Part shown: piece after piece, positions 17,601-25,462 of the stretch
Position numbering within the stretch: position 1 is the first letter of the stretch
Layout of the letters: the number at the start of each line of letters is the position of its first letter
DNA from: an uncultured Vampirovibrio sp.
Lineage (GTDB): Bacteria > Cyanobacteriota > Vampirovibrionia > Gastranaerophilales > Gastranaerophilaceae
DNA length: 53,223 nt
Direction of reading: 5' to 3'
NCBI GenBank assembly: GCA_910583725.1
Contig: CAJTXZ010000009.1
Coordinates: 1 to 53,223 of the forward strand
Position numbers and translations under genes: made by a program
The notes under the pieces: generated by a model
Database searches by the model: none
What the model was told of the DNA's origin: nothing
What the model saw: the letters and a program-made list of their open reading frames with translations, nothing else

Positions 17601-18665
17601 GAAGTTGCAATACATAGCGAATCTTTTAAAAATCACATATCAAATGTTTATGAAAATTTGGAACTATCATTATCTAAACAATATAATGATTATTTTGATA
17701 CTTTGGTTGATACCGTGATACCATTGTTTGATAAAATCAAAACCGAAACACTAGATTCTTTATTGTCTTACATAATTGAAAACTATTTAACAAGTGAAAC
17801 AGAAGAAACTGAAAAGTTTTATTCCTTGATGAAAAACAATTGGCCACATGAAGATGATAAAAACTTAGTTAACTTTGGTTTATATAAAGTTATAGAAAAA
17901 GCAGATGAACTAATTCAGAGCAAAGATGTGTCTTGTTCCAAACTGATTATATTTGAATCAATATATTCCATGTATACAAATAAGCTTATAACAACAAATG
18001 AGGCAAAAAACAAATTTGTTGATTCAGCTATGATGCTTTGGAATAAACATACGCAATATGCATACGAAAGATTGCTTGATTTGAAAACGACATTATTGAC
18101 CGGTTTTAAATGGGAGTGGCTAAGTCCAAGGACACCTATTGATCAGATCGAGCTATTAGAACAACTTTGGGGAGAATTATTTGCATTATCCGATGTTAAT
18201 TTAATAGAAAAAAGAACCCGAAATTTCTTTAAAGAATTTTCAAACGATAATAATTTTTCTATATGGTCTTCTTTAATTTATAAAAAGTATAAAAACTTTG
18301 ATATTTTAAATAATATAACTGTAGAATTAATAAAAACTTGTGAAGAAAAACATATATCTGATATTAAAAATATATCTAATTATATTGTTAAGCATCATAG
18401 TGAAATTGAAATTCAAAATTTCGCAAAAGCATTATTTACTGGTTATATTTCAATTATAGATGGCACATATAAATACAAAATATTATTAATATTAAAAAAA
18501 TTATTAAACGAAGAAGCAAAAGGATTTTTTAATAAATCGGATTTTAAAAATTCAAAAAATCCAAAAAATGATGTAGATAAATTATCTAAAGCTTTTCCTA
18601 AAAATAGATGTTTGCAACGCTATAGAAAAGAATTATTTACTAGGAAAAAGAAAAACGGTCAATAA
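14658..18665 (+). CDS. KAP family P-loop NTPase, very large
   Basis: This 1335-residue protein has Walker A G-E-W-G-V-G-K-S-S at 52-60, the KAP motif F-N-A-W-R-Y-E (82-88), two transmembrane helices between the Walker motifs (about 143-165 and 173-191), and Walker B I-V-I-F-I-D-D-L-D-R-L at 238-248. A possible zinc knuckle follows with Cys at 389, 392, 400 and 406. Residues 410-1335 are a long helical, Lys/Asn-rich region without recognised domain. KAP NTPases are membrane-linked STAND-like ATPases common in plasmids and defence islands. It has no clear Shine-Dalgarno site. With the divergent gene at 13574-14479 it forms a candidate two-gene defence unit. Confidence 0.85.
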   Translation: MKKNDDKLKLPSILDKEISKIEDDKFGHIHYAQILFSLIENHKPPFSIGLLGEWGVGKSSIKELCKKEFLDKHKDKYEILDFNAWRYESEDVRRSLLKCLYEKLSKKKEDDLIKEKLYSYVTENKKIVKTWKQIWDEVKENTSLIIQLSIILIIFLLAALAINCFFHFKEDNTIFIYSILAICGTCSAKFVFEHQGLFISSFIPKTVTAFPIVSSEQFEEEILKLLKKDCQCSKKKKIVIFIDDLDRLTAEKMINGLDAIRVFLDLPISNFIFVVSCYDEYIANSIIKTKTTFSNIDSARKYLDRVFQFKIDIPALPNQSMKQFAEEHLKKLACYSEFLEDVNKTDNYSINKILNILVPIEIGSPRATVQILNSYMQAWWLAKQREKRCEKCDETQELSCPSKKECLLIKNIITNRLDILAIITVLKNQFPDFYNDLVIDSQLLKTVMWKFLKLKSNGTILNSQRQLLLEKYSVQNKDENSAQKEKNIYVFKSEYVNLQSYLSSIQTINIPDNIKPFIMLLQDPLERKIDGDTVPLYNALITQNWLRLRDEMGIDNDNTKLSEIQTSQLYNILEEINRNEDSDRIEKAYITLAILANKYSGKDAKYLIEEVSKTIFERKYIDKIDVSNIQSLLKSKYIRNERINKIYAYLTETLTGEKITSLTKVLSEDYFKTVLLIGLELHYAKNQLDKNNQNDLRQLLNIGTFTYTPTDNTDAAGYDTIKVDFYIDSIEKYGNALLKDLGFKYIEDLLEHLNNGKDEDIDKFISQIDFVFQNVAYEKENCKIVASVINKGIANNKQKIIDYFISLILEKNIFDNIDTKFIPEIIDSYVQRIIKHYSANKLDDIQQYIKNLLTIITKYEEMSVGKIDNSISLNLSNLIEIVTKKEVSDIFEQLFDKYNGLFGEDAVSILNKLSDKIFLINDIEETDLISEQLLKLLAKKYIGDLQIKHIKDTLQELFEDYSISIDDVNANRYYILISNLNEVAIHSESFKNHISNVYENLELSLSKQYNDYFDTLVDTVIPLFDKIKTETLDSLLSYIIENYLTSETEETEKFYSLMKNNWPHEDDKNLVNFGLYKVIEKADELIQSKDVSCSKLIIFESIYSMYTNKLITTNEAKNKFVDSAMMLWNKHTQYAYERLLDLKTTLLTGFKWEWLSPRTPIDQIELLEQLWGELFALSDVNLIEKRTRNFFKEFSNDNNFSIWSSLIYKKYKNFDILNNITVELIKTCEEKHISDIKNISNYIVKHHSEIEIQNFAKALFTGYISIIDGTYKYKILLILKKLLNEEAKGFFNKSDFKNSKNPKNDVDKLSKAFPKNRCLQRYRKELFTRKKKNGQ

Positions 18666-19087
18666 AAAGAGAATTGTGCTATCCAGACTACTAGCACCAA
18701 ATCTATCCTTTTGTCTGATTTGTTAAATCATTATTTTTAGTTTCATCTTTTTTATGTGATATTTTAATGGAATTTTAGTGTATTTTTTTGAGTATTTTGA
18801 TTATGGCAGATGGTGTTATTATTTCGGCTAATCGGCTCTTTGTACGACATTGAGGGGTAGGAAATAATCGTTCCTAAGTGTCAAACAAAATGGCCAAATG
18901 AATCTTTTGATGGTTTCACAGGAAGTTGTATTGTAACAAACTGAGTAAACTCGTCAGGGCAGATGGTGTGATTATTTTGGGCAAGTGAGTAATTTGAAAT
19001 TTTGCACATAAATTACAATTAAATATTTTGCGAAGTCCAATAAATAAGATTTTGATATTAAATTTTAAATCGCACCAAAATAAAAAA
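18666..19087. other. Gap with direct repeats, no gene seen
   Basis: Contains a 23-base direct repeat with two mismatches (18805-18827 and 18958-18980, core GGCAGATGGTGT), a TAGGAA/TTCCTA dyad (18858-18876), and near its start two words (AATTGTGCT, ATCTATCCTTTTG) that recur at 22823 and 22841. It looks like a junction between inserted segments. Confidence 0.4.
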
Positions 19088-19116
19088 TTGACAACAGTTC
19101 GTTATCGAACTACATT
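19088..19116 (+). promoter_or_regulatory. Promoter with MarR operator
   Basis: TTGACA (19088-19093), a 17-base spacer and TACATT (19111-19116) form a good sigma-70 promoter. The spacer holds a perfect dyad AGTTCG-TTAT-CGAACT (19096-19111), ideally placed for repression by the adjacent MarR protein. Transcription would start at or within a base or two of the ATG at 19123, so the mRNA may be leaderless. Confidence 0.75.
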
Positions 19117-19122
19117 GAAATT

Positions 19123-19566
19123 ATGAATTTTTTAACCTTGAAAAAAGCATATTTAACTATTGCAAAAATACACGAATACGCAGACCGTTTTATTATTGAA
19201 GAACTTAAAAAGAATGATATTGTAGGTCTTGTTCCAAGCCATGGTGAAATTTTACTTTTGCTTTATCAGAACAATAAAATGACAATGAAAGAAATTGCAA
19301 ATAAAATTCACCGTTCAAAATCAACAGTTACGGTATTAGTAAGCAAACTTGAAAAATCAGGATTTGTAAAAAGAGAAATTTTGGACACTGATAACAGATA
19401 TTTTTATATTTCACTAACTGAAAAAGGACAAAATTTTAAGCCGATTTTTGACAAAATAACTGATGATACAAATGAAAAATTATATCAAAATATTTCAAAT
19501 GATGATTACCAAATATTAGATAATATCCTAGATAAAGTATTAATAAATATAAAAGGAGATAGGTAA
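19123..19566 (+). CDS. MarR family transcriptional regulator
   Basis: This 147-residue protein is a winged helix typical of MarR: P-S-H-G-E-I-L-L-L-L-Y, M-T-M-K-E-I-A-N-K-I-H-R-S-K-S-T-V-T-V-L-V-S-K-L-E-K-S-G-F-V-K-R (recognition helix), then the D-T-D-N-R-Y-F-Y-I-S-L-T-E-K-G wing. First gene of an operon with a nitroreductase that starts on the base after its stop codon. It probably represses its own promoter until a phenolic or oxidising ligand binds. Confidence 0.95.
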   Translation: MNFLTLKKAYLTIAKIHEYADRFIIEELKKNDIVGLVPSHGEILLLLYQNNKMTMKEIANKIHRSKSTVTVLVSKLEKSGFVKREILDTDNRYFYISLTEKGQNFKPIFDKITDDTNEKLYQNISNDDYQILDNILDKVLINIKGDR

Positions 19567-20187
19567 ATGGATTTATATGAGGCTATATATAACAGACGAG
19601 TTACAAGAGATTTTAAAGACCAAGTTGTGCCGGATGAAGTTTTAAAAAGGATTATTAACGCAGGACTTCAAGCACCAACTCATGACCATTTGAGAAACTG
19701 GGAATTTATTATTTTAAAAACAAAAGAAGAAAAAGAAAACGTCTTAAAGAATGTAAAAATCGGAATTGCTCCGACTCTTGAAGTTTTAGAAAAGACTCTT
19801 GTCAATGGCACTGCTCAGCAAAAAATGTATGCGATTGCCATGCCAAGGCAATATTCAATGTTGATGAGCGCGTCGCACGTTATTTTGCCGTTTTTTAAAT
19901 CAAATTCAGGTGTTTTAAAGCCAAGCTGCGTAAGTTCGCTAAATCCGATTTCATCAATTTGGTGCGTAATTGAAAATATGTTTTTAGCTGCAACCGCCGA
20001 AGGTCTTGCATGCTCTATGAGAATTCCCGTGGGCAGGGAAGGCGAAGCCGTTGCGAAATCCGTAAATGCTCCTGACAATTATCTTTTGCCCTGTTATATC
20101 GGCTTGGGTTATCCTGCTGATGATAAACCTGAAATCGAGCAGGTGCAATATAAAGCCGAAGATAAAATGCATTTTGGAAAGTGGTGA
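19567..20187 (+). CDS. Nitroreductase family protein
   Basis: This 206-residue protein is an FMN-dependent oxidoreductase of the nitroreductase fold. It begins Y-E-A-I-Y-N-R-R-V-T-R-D-F-K (the FMN-phosphate RR motif), then A-G-L-Q-A-P-T-H-D-H-L-R-N-W-E-F, and near the C-terminus the N-Y-L-L-P-C-Y-I-G-L-G-Y-P motif. The ATG follows AAGGAGATAGG inside the end of the MarR gene. Likely reduces quinones or nitro compounds as part of a MarR-controlled stress response; its true substrate is unknown. Confidence 0.92.
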   Translation: MDLYEAIYNRRVTRDFKDQVVPDEVLKRIINAGLQAPTHDHLRNWEFIILKTKEEKENVLKNVKIGIAPTLEVLEKTLVNGTAQQKMYAIAMPRQYSMLMSASHVILPFFKSNSGVLKPSCVSSLNPISSIWCVIENMFLAATAEGLACSMRIPVGREGEAVAKSVNAPDNYLLPCYIGLGYPADDKPEIEQVQYKAEDKMHFGKW

Positions 20188-20189
20188 AA

Positions 20190-21137
20190 ATGATAACAAA
20201 CACGGGCGGAAGAACAGACACGGTTCAATATTACAGTGAATGGTTGTTAAACAGGTTTAAGGAGAGTTTTGTTTATTCAAGAAATCCTCTGTTTCCATCT
20301 AAAATTACGCGCTACGAATTAACGCCCGATAAGGTTGATTGTGTTGTATTTTGTTCTAAAAATTACGAACCGATATTAGAAAGATTACACGAGATAACAG
20401 ACAAATTTAACACATATTTTCACTATACAATAACAGCATACGATAAAGACATTGAACCAAGAGTACCCTCAAATGAAAAAAGTATTGAAACTCTTTTAAA
20501 ATTAGAACATATTGTCGGGAAAAACCGTATTACATGGAGGTATGACCCTGTTTTATTAACAGAAAAATATACTGTTGATTATCATCTTAAAACTTTTGAA
20601 AGTATGGCAAGCCAACTATCAGGACATATTGATCACTGTATTTTTAGTTTTGTTGAAATGTATAAAAAGTTATCTATTAATATGCCTGAATTAAAACCGA
20701 TAACAGAAGATCAAAAAATCTTGCTTGCAAAAGGCTTGGGTGAAATTGCAAAAAAATATAATATTTATCTTCAAACATGTGCAACAAATAGAGATTATAC
20801 CAACTTTGGAATTCACCCTTCAGGGTGTATGACAGCAGATATTTTAGAAAAATCTAACAATATTAAATTAAAAAAATTAAAACACAAAGGCAATCGCAAA
20901 CATTGTAACTGCATAGAAACAAGGGATATTGGAGCTTATGACACCTGCCCAAACGGCTGCAAGTATTGTTATGCAAATGCAACTCCTAAAAAAGCAATTG
21001 AAAACTTTAAATTGCATAATCCTAATTCTCCGATTTTATTTGGTGAAATTAAGGAAACCGATATTATTCAACAAGGAAATCAAAAAAGTTTTCTTGTTGA
21101 TAGTCAATATATTTGTCAAAATTTAAAGCTGTTTTAG
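20190..21137 (+). CDS. DUF1848 family protein with radical-SAM-like Cys motif
   Basis: About 315 residues from the ATG at 20190, two bases after the nitroreductase stop. Start region T-N-T-G-G-R-T-D-T-V-Q-Y-Y-S-E-W-L-L-N-R matches the DUF1848 opening (S-R-R-T-D-I-P family pattern). The Cys cluster near the C-terminus, C-N-C-I-E-T-R-D-I-G-A-Y-D-T-C-P-N-G-C-K-Y-C-Y-A-N, is the family hallmark and probably binds an Fe-S cluster. Full length for the family. The function is not established; co-transcription with MarR and nitroreductase suggests redox or stress repair. Confidence 0.88.
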   Translation: MITNTGGRTDTVQYYSEWLLNRFKESFVYSRNPLFPSKITRYELTPDKVDCVVFCSKNYEPILERLHEITDKFNTYFHYTITAYDKDIEPRVPSNEKSIETLLKLEHIVGKNRITWRYDPVLLTEKYTVDYHLKTFESMASQLSGHIDHCIFSFVEMYKKLSINMPELKPITEDQKILLAKGLGEIAKKYNIYLQTCATNRDYTNFGIHPSGCMTADILEKSNNIKLKKLKHKGNRKHCNCIETRDIGAYDTCPNGCKYCYANATPKKAIENFKLHNPNSPILFGEIKETDIIQQGNQKSFLVDSQYICQNLKLF

Positions 21138-21202
21138 TTTGTAAGATGCAAAAATTGCAGACATTAAAGTGAAAGATTTTATTTATGTTGCCTAAAATAG
21201 TC

Positions 21203-21240
21203 AAACCATCTGACCTTTGTAATTAAACCATGTGACCTTT
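21203..21240 (+). repeat. Two direct copies of AAACCATSTGACCTTT
   Basis: Copies at 21203-21218 and 21225-21240 differ at one base and are 22 bases (two helical turns) apart. Found in the gene-poor zone after DUF1848. Confidence 0.5.
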
Positions 21241-21269
21241 TACATTTAGTGTAATCCTAAATATATTTT

Positions 21270-21338
21270 TTAAAATTTAATGGTTTTTTCAAGCTTCTTA
21301 AGATGCTCAATATTTCTAATTGGCTCAACTGTAGACAT
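21270..21338 (-). pseudogene. N-terminal scrap of a tyrosine recombinase
   Basis: A 22-codon reading frame (M-S-T-V-E-P-I-R-N-I-E-H-L-K-K-L-E-K-T-I-K-F) preceded by a strong AAAGGAG. The opening is typical of short phage-type integrases, which normally run to nearly 200 residues or more, so this is a truncated 5' end with its ribosome site still intact. Confidence 0.45.
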
Positions 21339-21757
21339 AATATTCTCCTTTCTTTTTTTAAACACATGGTGAAATTTCTTTTGAATCAACTGTTTAAATA
21401 TCTATTAACTTTTGTAAACAAAATTAAAAGTCTGTAAATATGCTATGGATTTAAAAAATTGATTTATAAATAAATTAAATGAGGTAAATTTTATTAGACA
21501 ATTTGAGGAATTTTAAAAACATGAAAAAATTTTTATAATATTTTTATTCTAATCAAAATGGTTTTCAGATTTAATATTTGTTTTCTAAATTGAGAGCAGA
21601 ATCTTTGCTTTGGCGGGTTTTATAGTTATGCTTTTGATTAGAAATATTGTGATTATTAAGCTGCGCATATTTTTGGCCTGATTCTTTATTGACAAATTTT
21701 AAAGGATAATTGTTAGAGATTTTTGTTTACCTTTTAGGGCTTGTTAATATCAAAATC

Positions 21758-22051
21758 CTAACCTCGACAGAATTAGTGCAAGAGCTTTTAAGGATAGGAA
21801 TAAAAGATGGTAGTTATGTATTTATAAACTCTGAAAGACTATTAGAAAAGCTTTCTTAAAAACATGTAAGTGCGCTAATGTTTTATCATTTAAGACATAG
21901 CGCAGGAACCTGATTAATTGAAAAAAAAGGTTTATATGAAAACGGTACAGGAATTATTTACTCATAGTTCAATTACCACTACGAAAAGATATCTCCCACA
22001 TCGGCCAATCGAAAGAAAGCGGCGATTGAGGTTCTTAATTCATATAATTAG
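21758..22051 (+). pseudogene. Decayed C-terminal half of a tyrosine recombinase
   Basis: Fragments in different frames line up as one integrase. D-G-S-Y-V-F-I-N-S-E comes first, then the catalytic box H-L-R-H-S-A-G-T (21887-21910) followed by an in-frame TGA where Trp is usual. After a frameshift come V-Q-E-L-F-T-H-S-S-I-T-T-T-K-R-Y with the nucleophile Tyr, and after another shift A-A-I-E-V-L-N-S-Y-N and a stop. At least one stop codon and two frameshifts make it non-functional. It points toward the tRNA-Phe att copies starting at 22111 and is probably the dead integrase of an older element there. Confidence 0.75.
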
Positions 22052-22110
22052 GATTTAATTCAAATTACAAAGTGGACACAGAATGGATATAATAAAGGCC
22101 CACGTAAACC

Positions 22111-22125
22111 GAAAAAATTTGGCGC
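22111..22125. other. att-like copy of the tRNA-Phe 3' end (leftmost)
   Basis: GAAAAAATTTGGCGC is identical to the 15 bases spanning the 3' end of the tRNA-Phe gene at 25448-25462. It lies just after the integrase pseudogene and 183 bases before the next copy. Beyond this word the sequence diverges. Confidence 0.6.
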
Positions 22126-22218
22126 AGGACTCCGTTTGAGAAAGTGTACCGCAGCCAAGGGCGATAGCAGACTTGCGACGAGCAAGGATGTGTGCCCGTT
22201 TATGGCGAGGAACAAGCA

Positions 22219-22422
22219 GTGACTAAATGTCACTTTAGAGGAGAGGGCATAAGCGAAGCGGTTGCTCCGAGACAATGGGTTAAGGCAAAATATGAAAAAA
22301 TTTGGCGCGTCTCACTCTGCCGACGAGAAAGTGACTAAATGTCACTTTAGAGGAGAGGGCATAAGCGAAGCGGTTGCTCCGAGACAATGGGTTAAGGCAA
22401 AATATGAAAAAATTTGGCGCGT
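22219..22422. repeat. Left pair of 112-bp tandem repeats ending in tRNA-Phe 3' sequence
   Basis: Two units with a 112-base period start at 22219 and 22331 with the dyad GTGAC-TAAAT-GTCAC. They end with GAAAAAATTTGGCGCGT (15-mers at 22294 and 22406). The two are identical to each other but differ by one base (TTTAGAGG versus TTTGGAGG) from the right pair. After the second copy the sequence changes into the cargo island. Confidence 0.85.
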
Positions 22423-22862
22423 TGTATATTAACTTGCAGTTTAAAAAATATTAACAGTGTTTTTGATAAACATGTACCGCAGGCTGGAATTGAACCAAGA
22501 TTTTATGATGACATTGAAGATATTAATTTCAATTCATATTTGTATAATTATATTAACTCACTTTTAATCAGATTTCAAGGGGGTTTGCTTGTCAACTCGT
22601 TGACAATTTTAGAATTTAGGAAACTATTGAATTTAAGGTTATAATTAATAAAATTTGATTGCCAAACCCCTTAATTTTTCGTTCAATTTTGTCAACTTGT
22701 TTCTAATTTTAAAATATGTAAAAACATTATAGAAGAGGAATAAGCTAAATTAAAAGGCTGGGTTAAGAGATTCATAAATGCATTTCTGCCTATTTTCCTA
22801 TCAGAGAGTTGAATATTTTGAACAATTGTGCTCTAAAATCATCTATCCTTTTGAATACATCA
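22423..22862. other. Left end of the tRNA-Phe island, no gene seen
   Basis: Holds a perfect dyad TTGTCAAC-TC-GTTGACAA (22589-22606) followed by TTTT, possibly a terminator on the plus strand. An imperfect inverted pair, AAGGGGGTTTGC (about 22577) and GCCAAACCCCTT (about 22660), also lies here. Short frames here have no family resemblance. Confidence 0.45.
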
Positions 22863-23558
22863 TTATTTTAAGGCATCAATGCGAAATAACCTAACTTGTG
22901 GCTCCCAAGGTATTAGCTCAACATCTGCAATTTTAATTTCATTATCTCTTAATGATTTAATATCGTTTTGGGTTACAAATAAAACTTTTTTATCAGAATC
23001 AACTTCACTAAAATCAAAAATATAATCCACATTTGAAGAATTTTCAAATAAATCTATAAATTTATCACAGAAAATAGAATGAATACGAGTTCTTGTATTT
23101 GTGTCCACATTACCAAGCAGGGTAATATCTTCAATAAAAAAAGCAACTTTAAATATTGTATTTTGTTTTGCGATTCCTTCGGTAATTAAATTATTTTTAT
23201 ATTTTTCTATTTTTGAACAATGTCGTGTAAAATTTTCTTCTAAGTTATTCCAATAATTTGTCATATTTATTGAACATTTAATAACATCATGTATATTATT
23301 TTCTCTTTCAATTCTTGCTAATTCAGCTAACGATTCGCTACCCTTTTTTGCTGTAGCACTGTCAAAACAAAAATGTTCCATAATTAATATTTCGTTGTCT
23401 GATATTTTAGAATAACCATCTGGACAATCTCTGTCATAAATCCCTCTTGCTATATAATTTTTAAATTCAAGCAATATTTCTCTAGAATTGCCTATTGGAA
23501 TTACACCAACACCAAAAGAAAAATATTTTTCAAATAAATTTTTTAATTCAGACATCAT
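22863..23558 (-). CDS. Island protein of unknown function
   Basis: This 231-residue protein is predicted soluble. Visible features are I-L-I-M-E-H-F-C-F-D-S-A-T-A-K-K-G-S-E near residue 55, a helical middle with N-Y-W-N-N-L-E-E-N-F-T-R-H, a hydrophobic strand V-A-F-F-I-E-D-I-T-L-L-G (about 140), and a C-terminal V-L-F-V-T-Q-N-D. Alternating strands with conserved-looking acidic residues could fit a nuclease-like fold, but I cannot name one. It is the second gene of the island's minus-strand pair, about 100 bases downstream of the DnaX-like gene. Confidence 0.7.
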   Translation of the reverse strand: MMSELKNLFEKYFSFGVGVIPIGNSREILLEFKNYIARGIYDRDCPDGYSKISDNEILIMEHFCFDSATAKKGSESLAELARIERENNIHDVIKCSINMTNYWNNLEENFTRHCSKIEKYKNNLITEGIAKQNTIFKVAFFIEDITLLGNVDTNTRTRIHSIFCDKFIDLFENSSNVDYIFDFSEVDSDKKVLFVTQNDIKSLRDNEIKIADVELIPWEPQVRLFRIDALK

Positions 23559-23659
23559 TAATACTCTATTATTTATTTTAATATTTTATCAATAAGCTTA
23601 ATAGTTTATACTAAAATGTTTGAGTGTCTTTATGCAAAGGTTACGCTCCATATATTAAG

Positions 23660-24868
23660 TTAATAAGCCGAATAATATTCATCTCTAAAAATATCTATAT
23701 CGTAATATTCTCTTCCTGTATTATAATTTCTAACAATTTCAGCAGGGGTTGAATACTCGGTATTAATGAATACATGCATAAATTTACTAGCTATCCTTGC
23801 ATTATAACTACGATGGTTGTAATCAAAATCTAAACAAACTTCAATATTGTTACTTAATTTAGATTTAATTTGTTCTTCCAATTCTTTACATTCATCTTCT
23901 TCTAAATAATAAGTGCGTGCCTCTCTAAAGGTTTCTATAATTGTATTTGTGGGCAATAAAAATAAATCTTTGTTATTACGAATGAAGAATTGAAATCTAT
24001 CATATTCGGCAAATGGAATATGATAGTCAAGACCATACGGGGTAATATCAATTGCTGAAGGTTCAGCATATAATTCAACTTCACCTGATAGTGGACCTAT
24101 TTTTAAACTTTCATGAAATGATAAGTTTTCACGATATAAATTTTGCACATCTTTTTTTAACTCTTCATTTTTAATTTGACTTAAGCTAAAGAAATGAAAT
24201 GTTACACCAAAACAATTATTTTGGTGATAATAATTCCACGTATTAACTTGTCCTGATTTCATATCAATTTGCATTACGACATGTATTGTGTTATTTATTA
24301 AGCTCTTATCTTTATAAATACGCTGTTCTTCCCCTAAAGATTCTGCACGCTCACAAAAGTTAGTGTAATACTTTATAGCATCTTCTCTGTTTTTGAAAGA
24401 ATTAGGGAAGAAGTATAGTAATAATTCACCTATATCTACAAAGATACCAAAGTTAATAACCTCAGAAGTTGGAAATAACTTTTTTTTCATTATTTCTTCC
24501 CTGTATTTTTTTAATTCTTTGTGCCTTTTTCTATCTAGTTCCTGTCTTTTTTCTTCAGCTAATTTCGCTTCTGCAGTTTCTTGCATTGTTGGTTGGCTAT
24601 TGACTTTATTGTTATGAATTAGGATTTGCTTATCCTTAACTTGCACAATTATTTCTGGGTTACTATGGGGAAAAGTTAAAGAAATTGCTTTAAGAAATTC
24701 ACTTTCTTTATTATGATATATCCCAATAAAACCTTCTTTTGCAAATTCAATAATTATTTTTTGTGGAGAAATTTCAATAGGTGTTGCAATTCCTTTAAAG
24801 AAACATCTTGTAGCTATCCTGTCAATATTTGACAATAAATTAGTCCAGTTTTCTTCTAAATTACTCAT
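23660..24868 (-). CDS. Island protein with DnaX (tau) C-terminal-like domain
   Basis: This 402-residue protein starts at an ATG preceded by AGAGG. Residues 5-80 read W-T-N-L-L-S-N-I, then T-P-I-E-I-S, K-I-I-I-E-F-A-K-E-G-F, F-L-K-A-I-S-L-T-F and P-E-I-I-V-Q-V. This is the pattern of the helical/beta domain that follows the AAA+ part in DNA polymerase III gamma/tau. A charged coiled coil follows (about 95-130), then a domain of 270 residues I do not recognise, with many aromatic residues. The AAA+ clamp-loader domain itself is absent. Inference: a mobile gene that captured, or mimics, the host replisome-binding part of DnaX. Confidence 0.6.
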   Translation of the reverse strand: MSNLEENWTNLLSNIDRIATRCFFKGIATPIEISPQKIIIEFAKEGFIGIYHNKESEFLKAISLTFPHSNPEIIVQVKDKQILIHNNKVNSQPTMQETAEAKLAEEKRQELDRKRHKELKKYREEIMKKKLFPTSEVINFGIFVDIGELLLYFFPNSFKNREDAIKYYTNFCERAESLGEEQRIYKDKSLINNTIHVVMQIDMKSGQVNTWNYYHQNNCFGVTFHFFSLSQIKNEELKKDVQNLYRENLSFHESLKIGPLSGEVELYAEPSAIDITPYGLDYHIPFAEYDRFQFFIRNNKDLFLLPTNTIIETFREARTYYLEEDECKELEEQIKSKLSNNIEVCLDFDYNHRSYNARIASKFMHVFINTEYSTPAEIVRNYNTGREYYDIDIFRDEYYSAY

Positions 24869-25012
24869 ACAACCTCTTTTTTACAACATTTTCTTTATTA
24901 TACCGCAAAAATTAACATAAATTACTACACCTATTAAGAATGAAATTTTATCAAATTTAGAAAATATAAATTAAAATTCCCAACTAAAATTTTAAAAGCC
25001 CTATTCCAAAAT

Positions 25013-25224
25013 TCGCATTTTAGCCGCCCAAACTTAAACACCGTCTAAACTAAAGCTATATCAGGGTTCAAGGCAACCATCCAAGCTCGGACAAAATTGG
25101 ACAGCTAGTGGACTTTTGAGGACAGTTGAATTGCGAATTTTGGAAGACTTCCGACTTCTAAAACCTAGACACACAGCCACTTTTCAGCTTTTTCGCATTT
25201 CAGCCGCCAATTCGCAACTGTCCT
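25013..25224. repeat. Right end of the island: short direct and inverted repeats
   Basis: TTCGCATTTTAGCCGCC (25013) recurs as TTCGCATTTCAGCCGCC (25192). AGGACAGTTG...GCGAATT (25118-25138) recurs inverted at 25209-25224. Four GGAC words at 25089, 25099, 25110 and 25120 are spaced 10-11 bases, one helical turn. The array ends a few bases before the next att copy; it looks like a protein-binding array at an element end. No gene is seen between 24869 and the tRNA. Confidence 0.55.
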
Positions 25225-25236
25225 GTCAAATAACAC

Positions 25237-25462
25237 GCGTCTCACTCTGCCGACGAGAAAGTGACTAAATGTCACTTTGGAGGAGAGGGCATAAGCGAAG
25301 CGGTTGCTCCGAGACAATGGGTTAAGGCAAAATATGAAAAAATTTGGCGCGTCTCACTCTGCCGACGAGAAAGTGACTAAATGTCACTTTGGAGGAGAGG
25401 GCATAAGCGAAGCGGTTGCTCCGAGACAATGGGTTAAGGCAAAATATGAAAAAATTTGGCGC
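25237..25462. repeat. Right pair of 112-bp tandem repeats joined to tRNA-Phe
   Basis: Two units, 112-base period, with GTGACTAAATGTCAC at 25261 and 25373 and the att 15-mer at 25336 and 25448. The first unit begins at a partial GCGTCTC junction (25237); the second runs directly into the intact tRNA-Phe gene. Each unit end recreates the last 10-11 bases of the tRNA. Confidence 0.85.

Noticed and set aside
22414..22644. 76-codon frame on the plus strand at the island's left end
   Set aside because: Starts inside the tRNA-derived repeat, has no ribosome site or family resemblance, and covers a dyad.
22219..25462. CRISPR array
   Set aside because: Repeat units are contiguous 112-bp copies without unique spacers, and no cas genes are present.
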